NCBI RefSeq assembly: GCF_019429535.1 | Contig: NZ_JAHXZM010000001.1 | Coordinates: 682,001 to 746,000 of the forward strand | DNA from: Sphingomonas citricola | Lineage (GTDB): Bacteria > Pseudomonadota > Alphaproteobacteria > Sphingomonadales > Sphingomonadaceae | Direction: 5' to 3' | DNA length: 64,000 nucleotides | Part shown: piece after piece, positions 10,096-19,048 of the stretch | Layout of the letters: the number at the start of each line of letters is the position of its first letter | How positions within the stretch are numbered: position 1 is the stretch's first letter | The notes under the pieces: generated by a model | Seen by the model: only the letters and a program-made list of their open reading frames with translations | What the model was told of the DNA's origin: nothing | Databases searched by the model: none | Program-made: the position numbers and the translations under genes

Positions 10096-10814
10096 GCGAA
10101 CACCTCGGTCAGGAAGTTCTGCATCGCCTGCCAGCTGCGGCGATCGGCGCGTTCCTCGTAGGCGACGCCGGGGATGGTCGAGCCCTTCATGTTCGCGTCG
10201 GTGAAGGCGTGGCCGGCGTTGCCGTACGCGTGAATCTGCCAGTCGGCGCCGCTTCCCGTCAGCTCCTGCCCCAGCGCGACCACGGTCTCTGGCTTGCCGA
10301 GCGGATCGTTCCAGCCGTGACAAATCAACAGCTTGGCCGCGATCGGTAAGACATTGTCGTAACCGGGGCGATCGTAGACACCGTGGAAACTGACCCCGCC
10401 CAGGATGTCCAGCCCGCTGCGCGCCATGTCGAGCACGCATTTGCCACCGAAGCAGAAGCCGATCGCGGCGGTCTTCGCCGCGTCGACCTCGGACTGCGCC
10501 TTCAGCGCCGACAGGCTTGTATCGAGCCGATCGCGCAGCAGCCCCCGATCGGCATTCATCTCATCCATGTAGCGCGAAGCCTCCGGCCCGCGCTGCGTCC
10601 GCTTGCCCTGGCCGTAGACGTCGCACGCGAAGGCGGCGTAGCCGAGTGCGGCGAGCGCCTCCGCCTTGGCATTGTCCTCCTCCTTCTGGCCGAGGATGTT
10701 GGGGATCACCAGCACGCCGGGACGCGCCCCCGACACCACGTCGTCCCACGCGAAAACGCCTTCGAAGCGGCCACCCGGGCCGTCGTGGATCAACGTCCTG
10801 TGCTTCACTGCCAT
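10092..10814 (-). CDS. Dienelactone hydrolase family protein
   Basis: 240 residues, alpha/beta hydrolase. The nucleophile is Cys in GFCFGGK, the acid Asp in HGWNDPLG and the His in GNAGHAFT, the Cys-Asp-His triad of the DLH family. Such enzymes open lactones or cleave small esters. A GAGAGGA ribosome-binding site lies before the ATG at 10814. First gene of a two-gene operon with the nitronate monooxygenase; divergent from a GNAT gene 77 bp away. Confidence 0.87.
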   Translation of the reverse strand: MAVKHRTLIHDGPGGRFEGVFAWDDVVSGARPGVLVIPNILGQKEEDNAKAEALAALGYAAFACDVYGQGKRTQRGPEASRYMDEMNADRGLLRDRLDTSLSALKAQSEVDAAKTAAIGFCFGGKCVLDMARSGLDILGGVSFHGVYDRPGYDNVLPIAAKLLICHGWNDPLGKPETVVALGQELTGSGADWQIHAYGNAGHAFTDANMKGSTIPGVAYEERADRRSWQAMQNFLTEVFA

Positions 10815-10891
10815 GTGCGTCCTCTCCGTGCTTGTTCGCGCACCGGGGTGCGATACACCGCTACACAACACGCTGGGAGCGAGGCGCGCAA

Positions 10892-11347
10892 GTGCAGGTA
10901 CGTCGTGACACACCCGTCAATCCCGCCGTCGCGCCGCTGCTCGCCGCGCATGTCGCGGAACAGCGTGCCGGCACGCCCGCGGGCTTCTCCTTCGCGCTTG
11001 ACGGCGCGGCGCTTGTCGGGCCCGACGTCACCTTCTTCACCGCGTGGGAGGGCGACACGCTCGCCGGCATGGGCGCGTTGAAACGGCTGGACGAGACGAC
11101 GGGAGAAGTGAAGTCGATGCGCAGCACGCCCGCCGCGCGCGGCCACGGAGCGGGGCATGCGATCCTGTCGGCGATCGTCGCGGAAGCACGCGCGCTGGGC
11201 TTGGCCGCATTGTACCTGGAGACGGGAACGACGCCTGCTTACGACGCCGCGGTCAGGCTCTACACGCGCGCCGGGTTCGTGCCGTGCGGCGCCTTCGCCG
11301 ATTATCGCCCCAGCCCGCACAATCGCTTCTTCCGGCTGGCACTATAG
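10892..11347 (+). CDS. GNAT-family N-acetyltransferase
   Basis: 151 residues with the acetyl-CoA signature: MRSTPAARGHGAGHAIL (motif A, R/Q-x-x-G-x-G/A) and LYTRAGFVPCG (motif B). It starts with GTG at 10892, preceded by GGGAG 12 bp upstream; no ATG lies near. The substrate cannot be read from sequence. It resembles small stand-alone acetyltransferases with the C-terminal YRPSPHNRFF. Confidence 0.82.
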   Translation: MQVRRDTPVNPAVAPLLAAHVAEQRAGTPAGFSFALDGAALVGPDVTFFTAWEGDTLAGMGALKRLDETTGEVKSMRSTPAARGHGAGHAILSAIVAEARALGLAALYLETGTTPAYDAAVRLYTRAGFVPCGAFADYRPSPHNRFFRLAL

Positions 11348-11434
11348 CCGTCGCGACTTGCCCGCGACGCCCGCTTTCCCCTAGCGCGTGCGGGACGGCC
11401 GCCACCCGCGCGGTACCCCGAAGAGAGGTCTATC

Positions 11435-12121
11435 ATGCCCACGCTCGTCCTTATCCGCCACGGCCAGTCGTCGTGGAACCTGGAGAACCGCTTCACCGGA
11501 TGGTGGGACGTCGACGTGACCGAAAAGGGCGCGGCCGAGGCGCGCGCGGCGGGCGAATTGATGGCGGCTAAGGGGCTCGATTTCGATCAGACCTTCACCA
11601 GCCTGCAGACGCGCGCGATCAAGACGCTCAATCTCGCGCTCGAGGCGATGGGGCGGTTGTGGCTGCCGGTCGAGAAGCATTGGCGGCTGAACGAGCGTCA
11701 CTACGGCGGTCTGACCGGTCTCGACAAGGCGGAGACCGCGGCGCGCCACGGCGACGAGCAGGTCCATATCTGGCGCCGCAGCTTCGACGTACCGCCCCCA
11801 GTGATGGAGGCGGGAAGCGAGTACGACCTGTCGGCCGATCGCCGCTACGCCGGCATCGACGTGCCCGCGACCGAGAGTTTGAAGGACACGATCGCCCGCG
11901 TCCTGCCCTATTGGGACGAGCGGATCGCGCCCGCGTTGGAGGACGGGCAGCGCGTGCTGATCTCCGCGCACGGCAATTCGTTGCGCGCGCTGGTCAAGCA
12001 CCTGAGCAACATTCCCGACGACGAGATCACCGGGTTGGAAATCCCGACCGGCCAGCCGATCGTCTACGAACTCGACAACGATCTGAACGCGATCGACCGT
12101 TATTATCTGAGCGAGCGCTGA
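11435..12121 (+). CDS. gpmA: 2,3-bisphosphoglycerate-dependent phosphoglycerate mutase
   Basis: 228 residues. The histidine phosphatase signature IRHGQSSWN supplies the phospho-histidine, with the second catalytic His in SAHGNSLRAL and the substrate loop NERHYGGLTGLDKAE. It interconverts 3- and 2-phosphoglycerate in glycolysis. The ATG is preceded by AAGAGAGG. It converges on recN with 19 bp between stops. Confidence 0.95.
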   Translation: MPTLVLIRHGQSSWNLENRFTGWWDVDVTEKGAAEARAAGELMAAKGLDFDQTFTSLQTRAIKTLNLALEAMGRLWLPVEKHWRLNERHYGGLTGLDKAETAARHGDEQVHIWRRSFDVPPPVMEAGSEYDLSADRRYAGIDVPATESLKDTIARVLPYWDERIAPALEDGQRVLISAHGNSLRALVKHLSNIPDDEITGLEIPTGQPIVYELDNDLNAIDRYYLSER

Positions 12122-12140
12122 GCCGGGGCGGGCGCGGCGC

Positions 12141-13796
12141 TCAGGCGGGTTCGAGCAGTCGTTCCGCCTGCGCGCGCGCCTCGTCGGTGACGGTCGCGCC
12201 CGACAGCATCCGCGCGATCTCCTCGCGGCGCTCGCTCGCCGACAACGGGCGGACACCGGTGCGCGTGACCTTGCCGTCGTTGCTCTTCGCGATCAGCAGA
12301 TGCGCCGCGCCGCGCGCCGCGACCTGCGGCGAGTGCGTGACGACGAGCAATTGTGCGCGCGTCGCCAGCCGCGCGAGCCGGTCGCCGATTGCGCTGGCCA
12401 CCGCACCGCCGACACCGCGGTCGATCTCGTCGAAGATCATCGTCGCGGCGCCGCCCTGCTGCGCGAGCGCGACCTTGAGCGCGAGAATGAAGCGCGACAG
12501 CTCGCCGCCGCTTGCGATCTTGGCGAGCGGGGCGAACGGCGCGCCGGGGTTGGTCGAAATCTCGAACTCGACGCGGTCGCGTCCGGCGGGCGACCATTCG
12601 CCTTCGCCCAGCGGGGCGACGATCGTGCGGAACCGCGCAGCGTCGAGCTTGAGCGGGGCGAGCTCGCCCGCGACCGCGGTGTCGAGCCGCTTCGCCGCGG
12701 CGGTACGCTGCTTGGTCAGCGCGTCGGCGGCGGCGACGTAAGCGGCGCGCGCCTTTTCGACCCGCGCGTCGAGCCCCGCCAGACCTTCCTCGCCGGCGTT
12801 GAGCCGTTCGAGCTGCGCGCGCTGGCGATCGGCGAGCGCGGCGAGATCGTCGGGCTGGACGCGGTGCTTGCGCGCCATCGCGCGCAGCTCGAACAGGCGC
12901 GCCTCGTCCTCCTCCAGCTGACGCGGATCGTGCGTCAGCGCGGCGGCGGCGTCGCGCAGCTTCTCCTCGGCGACCGCACCCTCGATCACCGCGCGGTCGA
13001 TCGCCGCGAGCGCCTCTGCGAGCGCGGAGTGATCCTCCGCAATGCGTTCGAGCACGCGCGCGGCCTGGCGCAATTGCGTCATCGCGCCGTCGCGGCCGCC
13101 GACGTGGGCGGTCACGTCGTTCAAATCGTCGGCGATCTTTTCCGCGCGCTGCATGCCGCGGCGGCGTTCGGCGAGCGCTTCCTCCTCGCCGGGCTCGGGG
13201 GCGAGCTTGTCGAGCTCGGCGACCGCGTGTTCGAGCCATTCGCGATCGCGCTGCGCGGTCGCGATTTCGGCCTGCGCGTCCTCGAGCGCGGTAGCGGCGG
13301 CGCGCCACGCGGCGTGCGCCGCGGATACCTTCGCCACGTCGGCGCGCGCGAACGCGTCGAGCAGCGCGCGGTGGCCGGCCGGGGCGAGCATCCCGCGGTC
13401 GTCATGTTGCCCGTGGATCTCGACCAACATCTGCCCGATCTCGCGCAGCAGCGCGGCGGAGGCGGGCTGGTTGTTGACGAACGCGCGACTGCCGCCATCC
13501 GCCTTGACGATGCGGCGGACGATCAGCGGCTCGCCTGGTTCAGCGTCGATGCCATTCTCCTCGAGCACCGCATCGACGCCCGCGGGCGCGTCGAACGTCG
13601 CGGTGACGCTCGCCTGCGCGGCACCGTGGCGCACCAAGCCGCTATCGCCGCGCCGCCCGAGCGCGAGGCCGAGCGAATCGAGCAGGATCGATTTGCCCGC
13701 ACCCGTCTCACCGGTCAGCACGCCGAGCCCGTCGCCGAACTCAAGGTCGAGCGCTTCGATCAGGACGACATCGCGAATGGAAAGGGCGGTCAGCAT
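12141..13796 (-). CDS. recN: DNA repair protein RecN
   Basis: 551 residues, an SMC-like ATPase: Walker A GETGAGKSILLDSLG at about 30-37, a long Ala/Glu/Arg-rich coiled-coil middle with a central hinge, then the signature LASGGELSRFILALK, Walker B TMIFDEIDRGVGG and a LVVTHSPQVAA switch His. It acts in recombinational repair of double-strand breaks. It follows bamD (stop-to-start gap 75 bp) on the same strand, an order common in alphaproteobacteria. Confidence 0.95.
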   Translation of the reverse strand: MLTALSIRDVVLIEALDLEFGDGLGVLTGETGAGKSILLDSLGLALGRRGDSGLVRHGAAQASVTATFDAPAGVDAVLEENGIDAEPGEPLIVRRIVKADGGSRAFVNNQPASAALLREIGQMLVEIHGQHDDRGMLAPAGHRALLDAFARADVAKVSAAHAAWRAAATALEDAQAEIATAQRDREWLEHAVAELDKLAPEPGEEEALAERRRGMQRAEKIADDLNDVTAHVGGRDGAMTQLRQAARVLERIAEDHSALAEALAAIDRAVIEGAVAEEKLRDAAAALTHDPRQLEEDEARLFELRAMARKHRVQPDDLAALADRQRAQLERLNAGEEGLAGLDARVEKARAAYVAAADALTKQRTAAAKRLDTAVAGELAPLKLDAARFRTIVAPLGEGEWSPAGRDRVEFEISTNPGAPFAPLAKIASGGELSRFILALKVALAQQGGAATMIFDEIDRGVGGAVASAIGDRLARLATRAQLLVVTHSPQVAARGAAHLLIAKSNDGKVTRTGVRPLSASERREEIARMLSGATVTDEARAQAERLLEPA

Positions 13797-13871
13797 AGGT
13801 CGCCAACGCCTTTAGCGCAGATCGGGCGCGAAGTTACCCTTTTTGTTCCGCGGACGCGCATGTCAGCCCCC

Positions 13872-14882
13872 TTACGGGGTCGGCGTGCTCGACGTCGGAT
13901 TGGGGGTATTGGCGGGCGAGGTCGTGTCGGGCGGCAGGGTGCCCGCGGGATCGCCGCCGGTGGTCGCCGGCGTGACCGCGTTGGGCGCATCGGCCTTTGC
14001 CGGCACGCTGGTCGTCGCCTCGCCCGCGACGGTCGTCGTGCGCGTGCCCGGCGGCACCACCTGCGCGCCCGGCGCGAGTGGGGTGATCGCGGTCGAGGGA
14101 TATTCGCGCATCAGCTTGTACGCGCGCTGATACCAGTCGGAGCCGGGATAATTGGCGCCGAGCACGGCGGCGGCCTTCTCGGCCTCGTTGCGCACGCCGA
14201 GCGCCAGATACGTCTCGGTCAACCGCATCAGCGCCTCGGGCGCATGCGTCGTCGTCTGATATTCGTCGATCACCTTGCGGAAGCGCAGCGTCGCGGACAG
14301 CCACTGGCGCCGCCGCTCGTAGAAGCGACCGACCTCCATCTCCTTGCCCGCGAGGTGATCGCGCACGAGGTCGAGCTTCAGCCGCGCGTCGGCCGCGTAC
14401 CGCGTGTTGGGATAACGGCGGACCAGTTCGCCGAGCGAATCCTGCGCTTGCGTCGTGATCTTCTGATCGCGCGTGACGTCGCTGATCTGCTCGTAATAGC
14501 TCATCGCGACGAGGTAATAGGCGTAAGGCGCGTCACGGTTGCCGGGGTGGACCGACAGGAAGCGCTGCGCACCCTGGATCGCGTTGGTATAGTCGCGCGC
14601 GAGATAATAGCTGAACGCACCCATCAACTGCGCGCGGCGCGCCCAGACCGAATAGGGATGCTGACGCTCCACCTCGTCGAACAGCGCCGCGGCTTCCTTG
14701 TATCGGCCCTGGTCGAGCCGGGTCTTGGCCGAGGTATACAACGTGCCGACGTCGCGCGCGACATAGGGCAGGTCGCTGCCGGCGCGGTTGCGCGCGCAAC
14801 CAGCGATGGGGAGCGCGAGCGCGGCGATCAGCGCGATTGGCAGACCACGAGCGGCGAGGCCACGAACGGGAAGGGTACGCAT
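13872..14882 (-). CDS. bamD: Outer-membrane assembly lipoprotein BamD with long Pro/Thr tail
   Basis: 336 residues. The signal peptide ends in the lipobox PIAGC (Cys29), then five TPR-like repeats (for example TRLDQGRYKEAAALFDEVERQHPYS). BamD is the essential lipoprotein of the BAM complex that inserts beta-barrels into the outer membrane. The last ~80 residues are a low-complexity Pro/Thr/Ala tail (TPATTGGDPAGTLPPDTTSP), longer than in E. coli BamD and probably disordered. The ATG at 14882 was chosen because it begins a proper signal peptide; longer frames do not. Confidence 0.93.
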   Translation of the reverse strand: MRTLPVRGLAARGLPIALIAALALPIAGCARNRAGSDLPYVARDVGTLYTSAKTRLDQGRYKEAAALFDEVERQHPYSVWARRAQLMGAFSYYLARDYTNAIQGAQRFLSVHPGNRDAPYAYYLVAMSYYEQISDVTRDQKITTQAQDSLGELVRRYPNTRYAADARLKLDLVRDHLAGKEMEVGRFYERRRQWLSATLRFRKVIDEYQTTTHAPEALMRLTETYLALGVRNEAEKAAAVLGANYPGSDWYQRAYKLMREYPSTAITPLAPGAQVVPPGTRTTTVAGEATTSVPAKADAPNAVTPATTGGDPAGTLPPDTTSPANTPNPTSSTPTP

Positions 14883-15025
14883 CGCCGATGGCCTTAGCGC
14901 AAGCGAACGCGTCCGAACAACGGCTTTTGCATGACGCCCGCGGATCGGTTCTTTGCACTCGCGTTGCGCAACGGACGTGTTACCGCGCGCGTTGTTCCGC
15001 ACCTTACGATCAGACAGGAGTTCCC

Positions 15026-15850
15026 ATGCCCGCCACCCTGCTTGCCACCAAGCGCGTCGAGAAGCCGTGGGGCCGGCACACGCTTTATCCCGGCTTCCCC
15101 GATCCCGCGCCCGCTGGCGAGCCGATCGGCGAGGTGTGGTTCCAGTCGCCGCATCCCGAGGAATCGGAGCTCCTAATCAAATATCTCTTCACCAGCGAGA
15201 AATTGTCGGTGCAGGATCACCCGTCGGACGAGGAGGCACAAAAGCGCGGGCTGCCGCGTGGCAAGGACGAATGCTGGACAATCCTCGACGCCGAGCCCGA
15301 CTCGACGATCGCGATCGGCCCACTCGCGCCGATGACCGCGGACGAGCTGCGCGAGAGCGCGCTCGACGGATCGATCGAGCACAAGCTCGACTGGAAGCCG
15401 GTGACAAAGGGCGACTTCTTCTATTCGCACTCGGGCGTGATCCACGCGATCGGCGCGGGACTGACGCTGATCGAGGTGCAGCAGAATTCGGACACGACCT
15501 ATCGGCTCTACGATTACGGTCGCCCGCGCGAACTTCACCTCGATGACGGCATCGCGGTTGCCGAGCTGACGCCGTGGACCCCGCCGAGCGCGCCGGGCGA
15601 GATCGAACCCGGTCGTACCATCCTGGTCGAAGGTCCGAAGTTCGTGCTCGAACGCTGGACCGGCGGCGATCGGCAGATCGCGCTGCCCGAAGGCAAGACC
15701 GGCTGGCTGGTGCCGATCAAGGGCGAGGGTGTCGTCGCTGGGGTCGCGTGGAAGGCGGGCGAGTGCGTGACGGTCACCGGGTCCGAGAAACTCCACGCGT
15801 CGAACGATGCCGACCTGTTGTTCGCCTACGTGGGTGATCGCCGCATCTGA
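15026..15850 (+). CDS. manA: Class I mannose-6-phosphate isomerase
   Basis: 274 residues, the short cupin form. Zinc-site residues lie in LSVQDHPSDEEA and in FFYSHSGVIHAIGAGLTLIEVQQNSDTT, the characteristic ManA segment with YRLYDYGR. It interconverts fructose-6-P and mannose-6-P, feeding GDP-mannose and exopolysaccharide. The ATG at 15026 follows ACAGGAG. It is divergent from bamD, with 143 bp between starts and no visible RNA in it. A strong terminator follows. Confidence 0.93.
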   Translation: MPATLLATKRVEKPWGRHTLYPGFPDPAPAGEPIGEVWFQSPHPEESELLIKYLFTSEKLSVQDHPSDEEAQKRGLPRGKDECWTILDAEPDSTIAIGPLAPMTADELRESALDGSIEHKLDWKPVTKGDFFYSHSGVIHAIGAGLTLIEVQQNSDTTYRLYDYGRPRELHLDDGIAVAELTPWTPPSAPGEIEPGRTILVEGPKFVLERWTGGDRQIALPEGKTGWLVPIKGEGVVAGVAWKAGECVTVTGSEKLHASNDADLLFAYVGDRRI

Positions 15851-15857
15851 GACTGGA

Positions 15858-15939
15858 TGAGCCCGGCGCGCTGGACGCACCGGGCTCATAGTCCTCTGCC
15901 GATCAACGGGCGGGATGCTGGTGCGTCCCGCCCGTTTTT
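15858..15939 (+). terminator. Rho-independent terminator of manA, preceded by a second hairpin
   Basis: The first hairpin (15858-15866 with 15880-15888) has 9 perfect pairs, TGAGCCCGG/CCGGGCTCA. The second (15906-15915 with 15926-15935) has 10 perfect pairs, ACGGGCGGGA/TCCCGCCCGT, a 10-nt loop and a run of five T. The second is a textbook intrinsic terminator on the plus strand; the first may help or act for the convergent metallopeptidase gene. Confidence 0.85.
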
Positions 15940-15942
15940 CGT

Positions 15943-16848
15943 TCAGATCGCGCCCGAGAAGGTGTCGCACGCCGCAGAGTCGCCGCTTTCCAGCCCTTTG
16001 CGCAACCAGAACTGGCGCTGCGCCGAGGTTCCGTGGGTGAAGCTGTCGGGCACGACGCGGCCCTGCGCCTCGCGCTGCAGCGTGTCGTCGCCGATCGCCT
16101 GCGCCGCACGCATTCCTTCCTCGACGTCGCCGGCCTCCAGCCGATCGCGGTTCTTCGCCGCCCAGACACCGGCGTAGCAATCCGCCTGCAATTCGAGCCG
16201 GACCGAGGCGGCGTTGCCCTCGGTTTCGCTGCTGCTGCGCTGGATCTGCTGCACCTTGTCGGACGTGCCGAGCAGGTTCTGAATGTGGTGGCCGAATTCG
16301 TGCGCGACAACGTAATATTGCGCGAAGTCGCCGGGCGCCTTGAAGCGGTTGGTCAGCTCGTTGAAGAAGCCGGTGTCGAGGTAGATGTCGCTGTCGGTAG
16401 GGCAGTAGAACGGCCCCATCGCGCTCTGCGCCGCGCCGCAGCCCGAACGGCCCTCCGCGGTGAAGAAGCGCAGACCCGGCGCGCGGAAACGCTGCCCCGA
16501 CGCGGCGAAGATCTGCTCCCACGTGTTCTCGACGTTGCTGAACGCATTGCACGTCGCGCGACGCTCGGTGCTGGCGTTGCACACCTGCTGAACGCTGCCG
16601 CCACCCGATTGCTGGCCGACCTGCGTCGACGGCGCGCTGCCGCCGCCGCCGAGGATGCCGCCGAGCCCACCAAGGCCGCCGCCGAACACCGCCATCAGGA
16701 TCAGCACGACGACGATGCCGCCGCAGCCGAAGCGGCTGCCGATCAGCGGCAACAGCCCAAAGAGCAGCCCACCGCCACCGCCGCCAAAGCCGCCACGCGA
16801 CGTGGCATCGCCGACGTCGATATCGTTGTCGTAATCGTCGAGCCGCAT
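15943..16848 (-). CDS. Neutral zinc metallopeptidase, YpfJ family
   Basis: 301 residues. After an acidic N-terminus comes a glycine-rich stretch with one membrane helix (GCGGIVVVLILMAVFGGGL), then a luminal or periplasmic domain. The HEFGHHIQNLLG motif is the HExxH zinc site; QADCYAGVWA supplies the third-ligand region. The function of this family is not known. The ATG at 16848 (MRLDDYDND) has a purine-rich GGGGGG upstream. Confidence 0.88.
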   Translation of the reverse strand: MRLDDYDNDIDVGDATSRGGFGGGGGGLLFGLLPLIGSRFGCGGIVVVLILMAVFGGGLGGLGGILGGGGSAPSTQVGQQSGGGSVQQVCNASTERRATCNAFSNVENTWEQIFAASGQRFRAPGLRFFTAEGRSGCGAAQSAMGPFYCPTDSDIYLDTGFFNELTNRFKAPGDFAQYYVVAHEFGHHIQNLLGTSDKVQQIQRSSSETEGNAASVRLELQADCYAGVWAAKNRDRLEAGDVEEGMRAAQAIGDDTLQREAQGRVVPDSFTHGTSAQRQFWLRKGLESGDSAACDTFSGAI

Positions 16849-16957
16849 GGCCTGCCCCCCGTGCAATCGTTGCTGTTGCGGCATGAACCCCGTGGCGGCC
16901 TCCGGGTTGCAACGGCCCGGCTAGTGGCCGATGCAGGTCGACCAAGAGGAGATGGGC

Positions 16958-17743
16958 ATGTTCCTGAAGGGTAAGAGCGCGATCGTCACGGGTTCGACGT
17001 CGGGGATCGGGCTCGCGATCGCGCGCGCGTTGGCGGCGGAGGGCGCGAGCGTGATGCTGAACGGCTTTGGCGAGGCGGATGCGATCGAGCAGGCACGTCG
17101 CGAGATCGAGGCGACGAGCGGCGCGCGCGCGCTGCACGACGGTGCCGACATGACCAAGCCGGATGAAATCGCGGCGATGGTCGCGCGGGCGCACGCCGAA
17201 TTCGGTGGTCCCGACATCCTCGTCAACAACGCCGGCATCCAATATGTCGCCCCGGTCCACGATTTCCCGACAGAGAAATGGGACGCGATCATCGCCATTA
17301 ATTTGTCCAGCGTGTTCCACGCGATGCGCGCCGCGGTGCCGCTGATGCGCGAAAAGGGCTGGGGGCGGATCATCACGACCGCGAGCGCGCACAGCCTGGT
17401 CGCGAGCCCCAACAAGTCGGCGTATGTCGCCGCCAAGCACGGCGTCGCCGGGCTGACCAAATCGGTCGCGCTCGAGAATGCGACGCACGGCATCACGGTC
17501 AATTGCATCTCGCCCGGCTATGTCTGGACACCGCTGGTCGAGAGCCAGATCCCCGACACGATGAAGGCGCGGGGCATGACGCGCGAGCAGGTGATGAACG
17601 ACGTGCTGCTCGCTGCGCAACCGACCAAGGAGTTCGTGACCCCCGAACAGGTTGCCGCCTTCGCGCTGTTCCTGTGCCGCGAGGAAGCGAAGGCGATTAC
17701 GGGCGCCAATTTGTCGGCGGACGGCGGCTGGACCGCGGCGTGA
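16958..17743 (+). CDS. bdhA: 3-hydroxybutyrate dehydrogenase (SDR)
   Basis: 261 residues, a short-chain dehydrogenase. TGSTSGIG is the NAD site, NNAG stabilises the fold, Ser in TTASAHS and YVAAKHG (Y-x3-K) are catalytic. MFLKGKSAIVTGSTSGIGLA and the C-terminal ITGANLSADGGWTAA match D-beta-hydroxybutyrate dehydrogenase closely. It links polyhydroxybutyrate breakdown to acetoacetate. The ATG at 16958 was preferred because AAGAGGA lies 8 bp upstream; the ATG at 16952 is too close. Confidence 0.9.
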   Translation: MFLKGKSAIVTGSTSGIGLAIARALAAEGASVMLNGFGEADAIEQARREIEATSGARALHDGADMTKPDEIAAMVARAHAEFGGPDILVNNAGIQYVAPVHDFPTEKWDAIIAINLSSVFHAMRAAVPLMREKGWGRIITTASAHSLVASPNKSAYVAAKHGVAGLTKSVALENATHGITVNCISPGYVWTPLVESQIPDTMKARGMTREQVMNDVLLAAQPTKEFVTPEQVAAFALFLCREEAKAITGANLSADGGWTAA

Positions 17744-17748
17744 GGGGC

Positions 17749-18399
17749 ATGCGGCTTGCCGCTGCCGCGATGACGCTTTCGCTGCTCGGCGGATGCGGGG
17801 GCAAGGACGGCGGAACGCCGGTGCGATCGGTGGCGGAGGTGCCCGTGGCGGTGGCAAGCGATGAGCCTCGTGACTGGCGCGCGGTGGCGACAATTGCCGA
17901 CCGCCAGCGCTTGCGCGAATGGCGCACCGCCTGGATCGCGGCGCTGGGCAAGGCGCGCGGCGGCGGGGCAGGCGGCAGCATCGACGCGGACCCGTCGCTC
18001 TACGCCTATGACGCAGCGCTGCGCGATCCGATACCGCCCGCGGGCGACTATCGGTGCCGGACGATCAAGCTGGGGTCGAAGGGCGCGGGCGGGGTCGATT
18101 TCGTCGCTTACCCGTTCTTTCGGTGCCGTGTCGCGACCGATGGCGCGGGGGTGATGCTCAGCAAACTCACCGGATCGCAGCGCGTCGTGGGGATCGTCTA
18201 TCCGCATGACACGACGCGTGCGGTGTTCCTCGGCACGGTCGCGCTCGGCGATGAGCGAAGCGCGATGCGTTACGGCCGCGACGCGACGCGCGACGTCGCG
18301 GGCTGGATCGAGCGGATCGGCCCGGCGCGGTGGCGACTGGCGCAACCTTATCCGGCGTTCGAATCGACGCTCGACGTGCTCGATCTGGTCCCCGCCTGA
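17749..18399 (+). CDS. DUF4893-like lipoprotein
   Basis: 216 residues. The signal peptide ends in LSLLGGC (Cys16), so it is a lipoprotein. The body starts WRAVATIADRQRLREWRTAW and has DYRCRTIKLGSKG and FRCRVATDGAGVMLSKLTGSQRVVG, as in sphingomonad proteins with a DUF4893 domain; function unknown. Two Cys pairs could form a periplasmic disulfide. It begins 5 bp after the bdhA stop, so it is probably cotranscribed. Confidence 0.75.
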   Translation: MRLAAAAMTLSLLGGCGGKDGGTPVRSVAEVPVAVASDEPRDWRAVATIADRQRLREWRTAWIAALGKARGGGAGGSIDADPSLYAYDAALRDPIPPAGDYRCRTIKLGSKGAGGVDFVAYPFFRCRVATDGAGVMLSKLTGSQRVVGIVYPHDTTRAVFLGTVALGDERSAMRYGRDATRDVAGWIERIGPARWRLAQPYPAFESTLDVLDLVPA

Positions 18400-18409
18400 C
18401 GCTCGTCGC

Positions 18410-19048
18410 TTATTCGGTGTCGGGCTTGCCCTTCATCGTCCCCGGGTCGGAGACGGGGGCGTCGATCGGGCGCACGCCGTCGATTGTGGGCAGTGAGGCG
18501 AGATAGTCCTTGCCGACCTTCTCGATCACGGTGACACGCCCCACATTCGCGTTCTCCACGGCGAGCAGAAAGCTGCTGGGCTTCTTTATCAGCTTGGGAT
18601 GGTCGAGCCCGCCGAGGCCGATCGTCCGCGCGGCCTCTCGCACGAAATGGACGCAGTTGCGCTTGCCCAGATTGTACGTGCTGTTCCCGGTCTTCTCGCT
18701 CCAGCCTGCGATCAGGCGGAGCACCGCGTCATATTGCGCGTCGGTCAGCGTGACCGCGAAGCGGACGTGGCTGCCGTTCATGTAATTGAGCTTGGGCGTC
18801 TCGACGCGCCCCTTCACGTTGCCGAACAGCAGCGCAGGGGTGACCGATTGCGCGGTGAAGCCGTAGCTCGCGTCGACCGCCGGTCCGCCGCGATCGGGCG
18901 CGCCGCGCAGCATGAAGAAGGCGTGCGGAAAGTAATTACCGAAATCGCGATTCCAGAAGGTGATCGTCACCGCTGCCTGTGCGGGCAGTGCAGTGACGAG
19001 CAGCACCAGCGCGCCGATCGCTCCGGCCAGCCGCTTAATCGGCGTCAT
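18410..19048 (-). CDS. Secreted protein with a permuted papain/NlpC-like His...Asn-Cys arrangement
   Basis: 212 residues. A signal peptide ends at about 26 (ALPAQA). H42 in FGNYFPHAFFML and N131-C132 in GKRNCVHFVREAA give the order His-then-Asn-Cys seen in circularly permuted NlpC/P60 (YiiX/LRAT-like) thiol enzymes; TYNLGKRNC resembles the YNL...NC pattern of those families. A hydrolase or transferase role is inference. The start overlaps the stop of the upstream metal exporter (ATGA), so the two are translationally coupled. Confidence 0.7.
   Translation of the reverse strand: MTPIKRLAGAIGALVLLVTALPAQAAVTITFWNRDFGNYFPHAFFMLRGAPDRGGPAVDASYGFTAQSVTPALLFGNVKGRVETPKLNYMNGSHVRFAVTLTDAQYDAVLRLIAGWSEKTGNSTYNLGKRNCVHFVREAARTIGLGGLDHPKLIKKPSSFLLAVENANVGRVTVIEKVGKDYLASLPTIDGVRPIDAPVSDPGTMKGKPDTE

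Noticed and set aside
12300..14897. 865-codon open frame on the plus strand
   Set aside because: It is fully antisense to recN and bamD, and its Arg/Ala/Gly-rich translation has no motif; long antisense frames are common at this GC.
15173..17893. 906-codon open frame on the minus strand
   Set aside because: It overlaps manA and bdhA antisense and the metallopeptidase gene in another frame; the translation is low-complexity.
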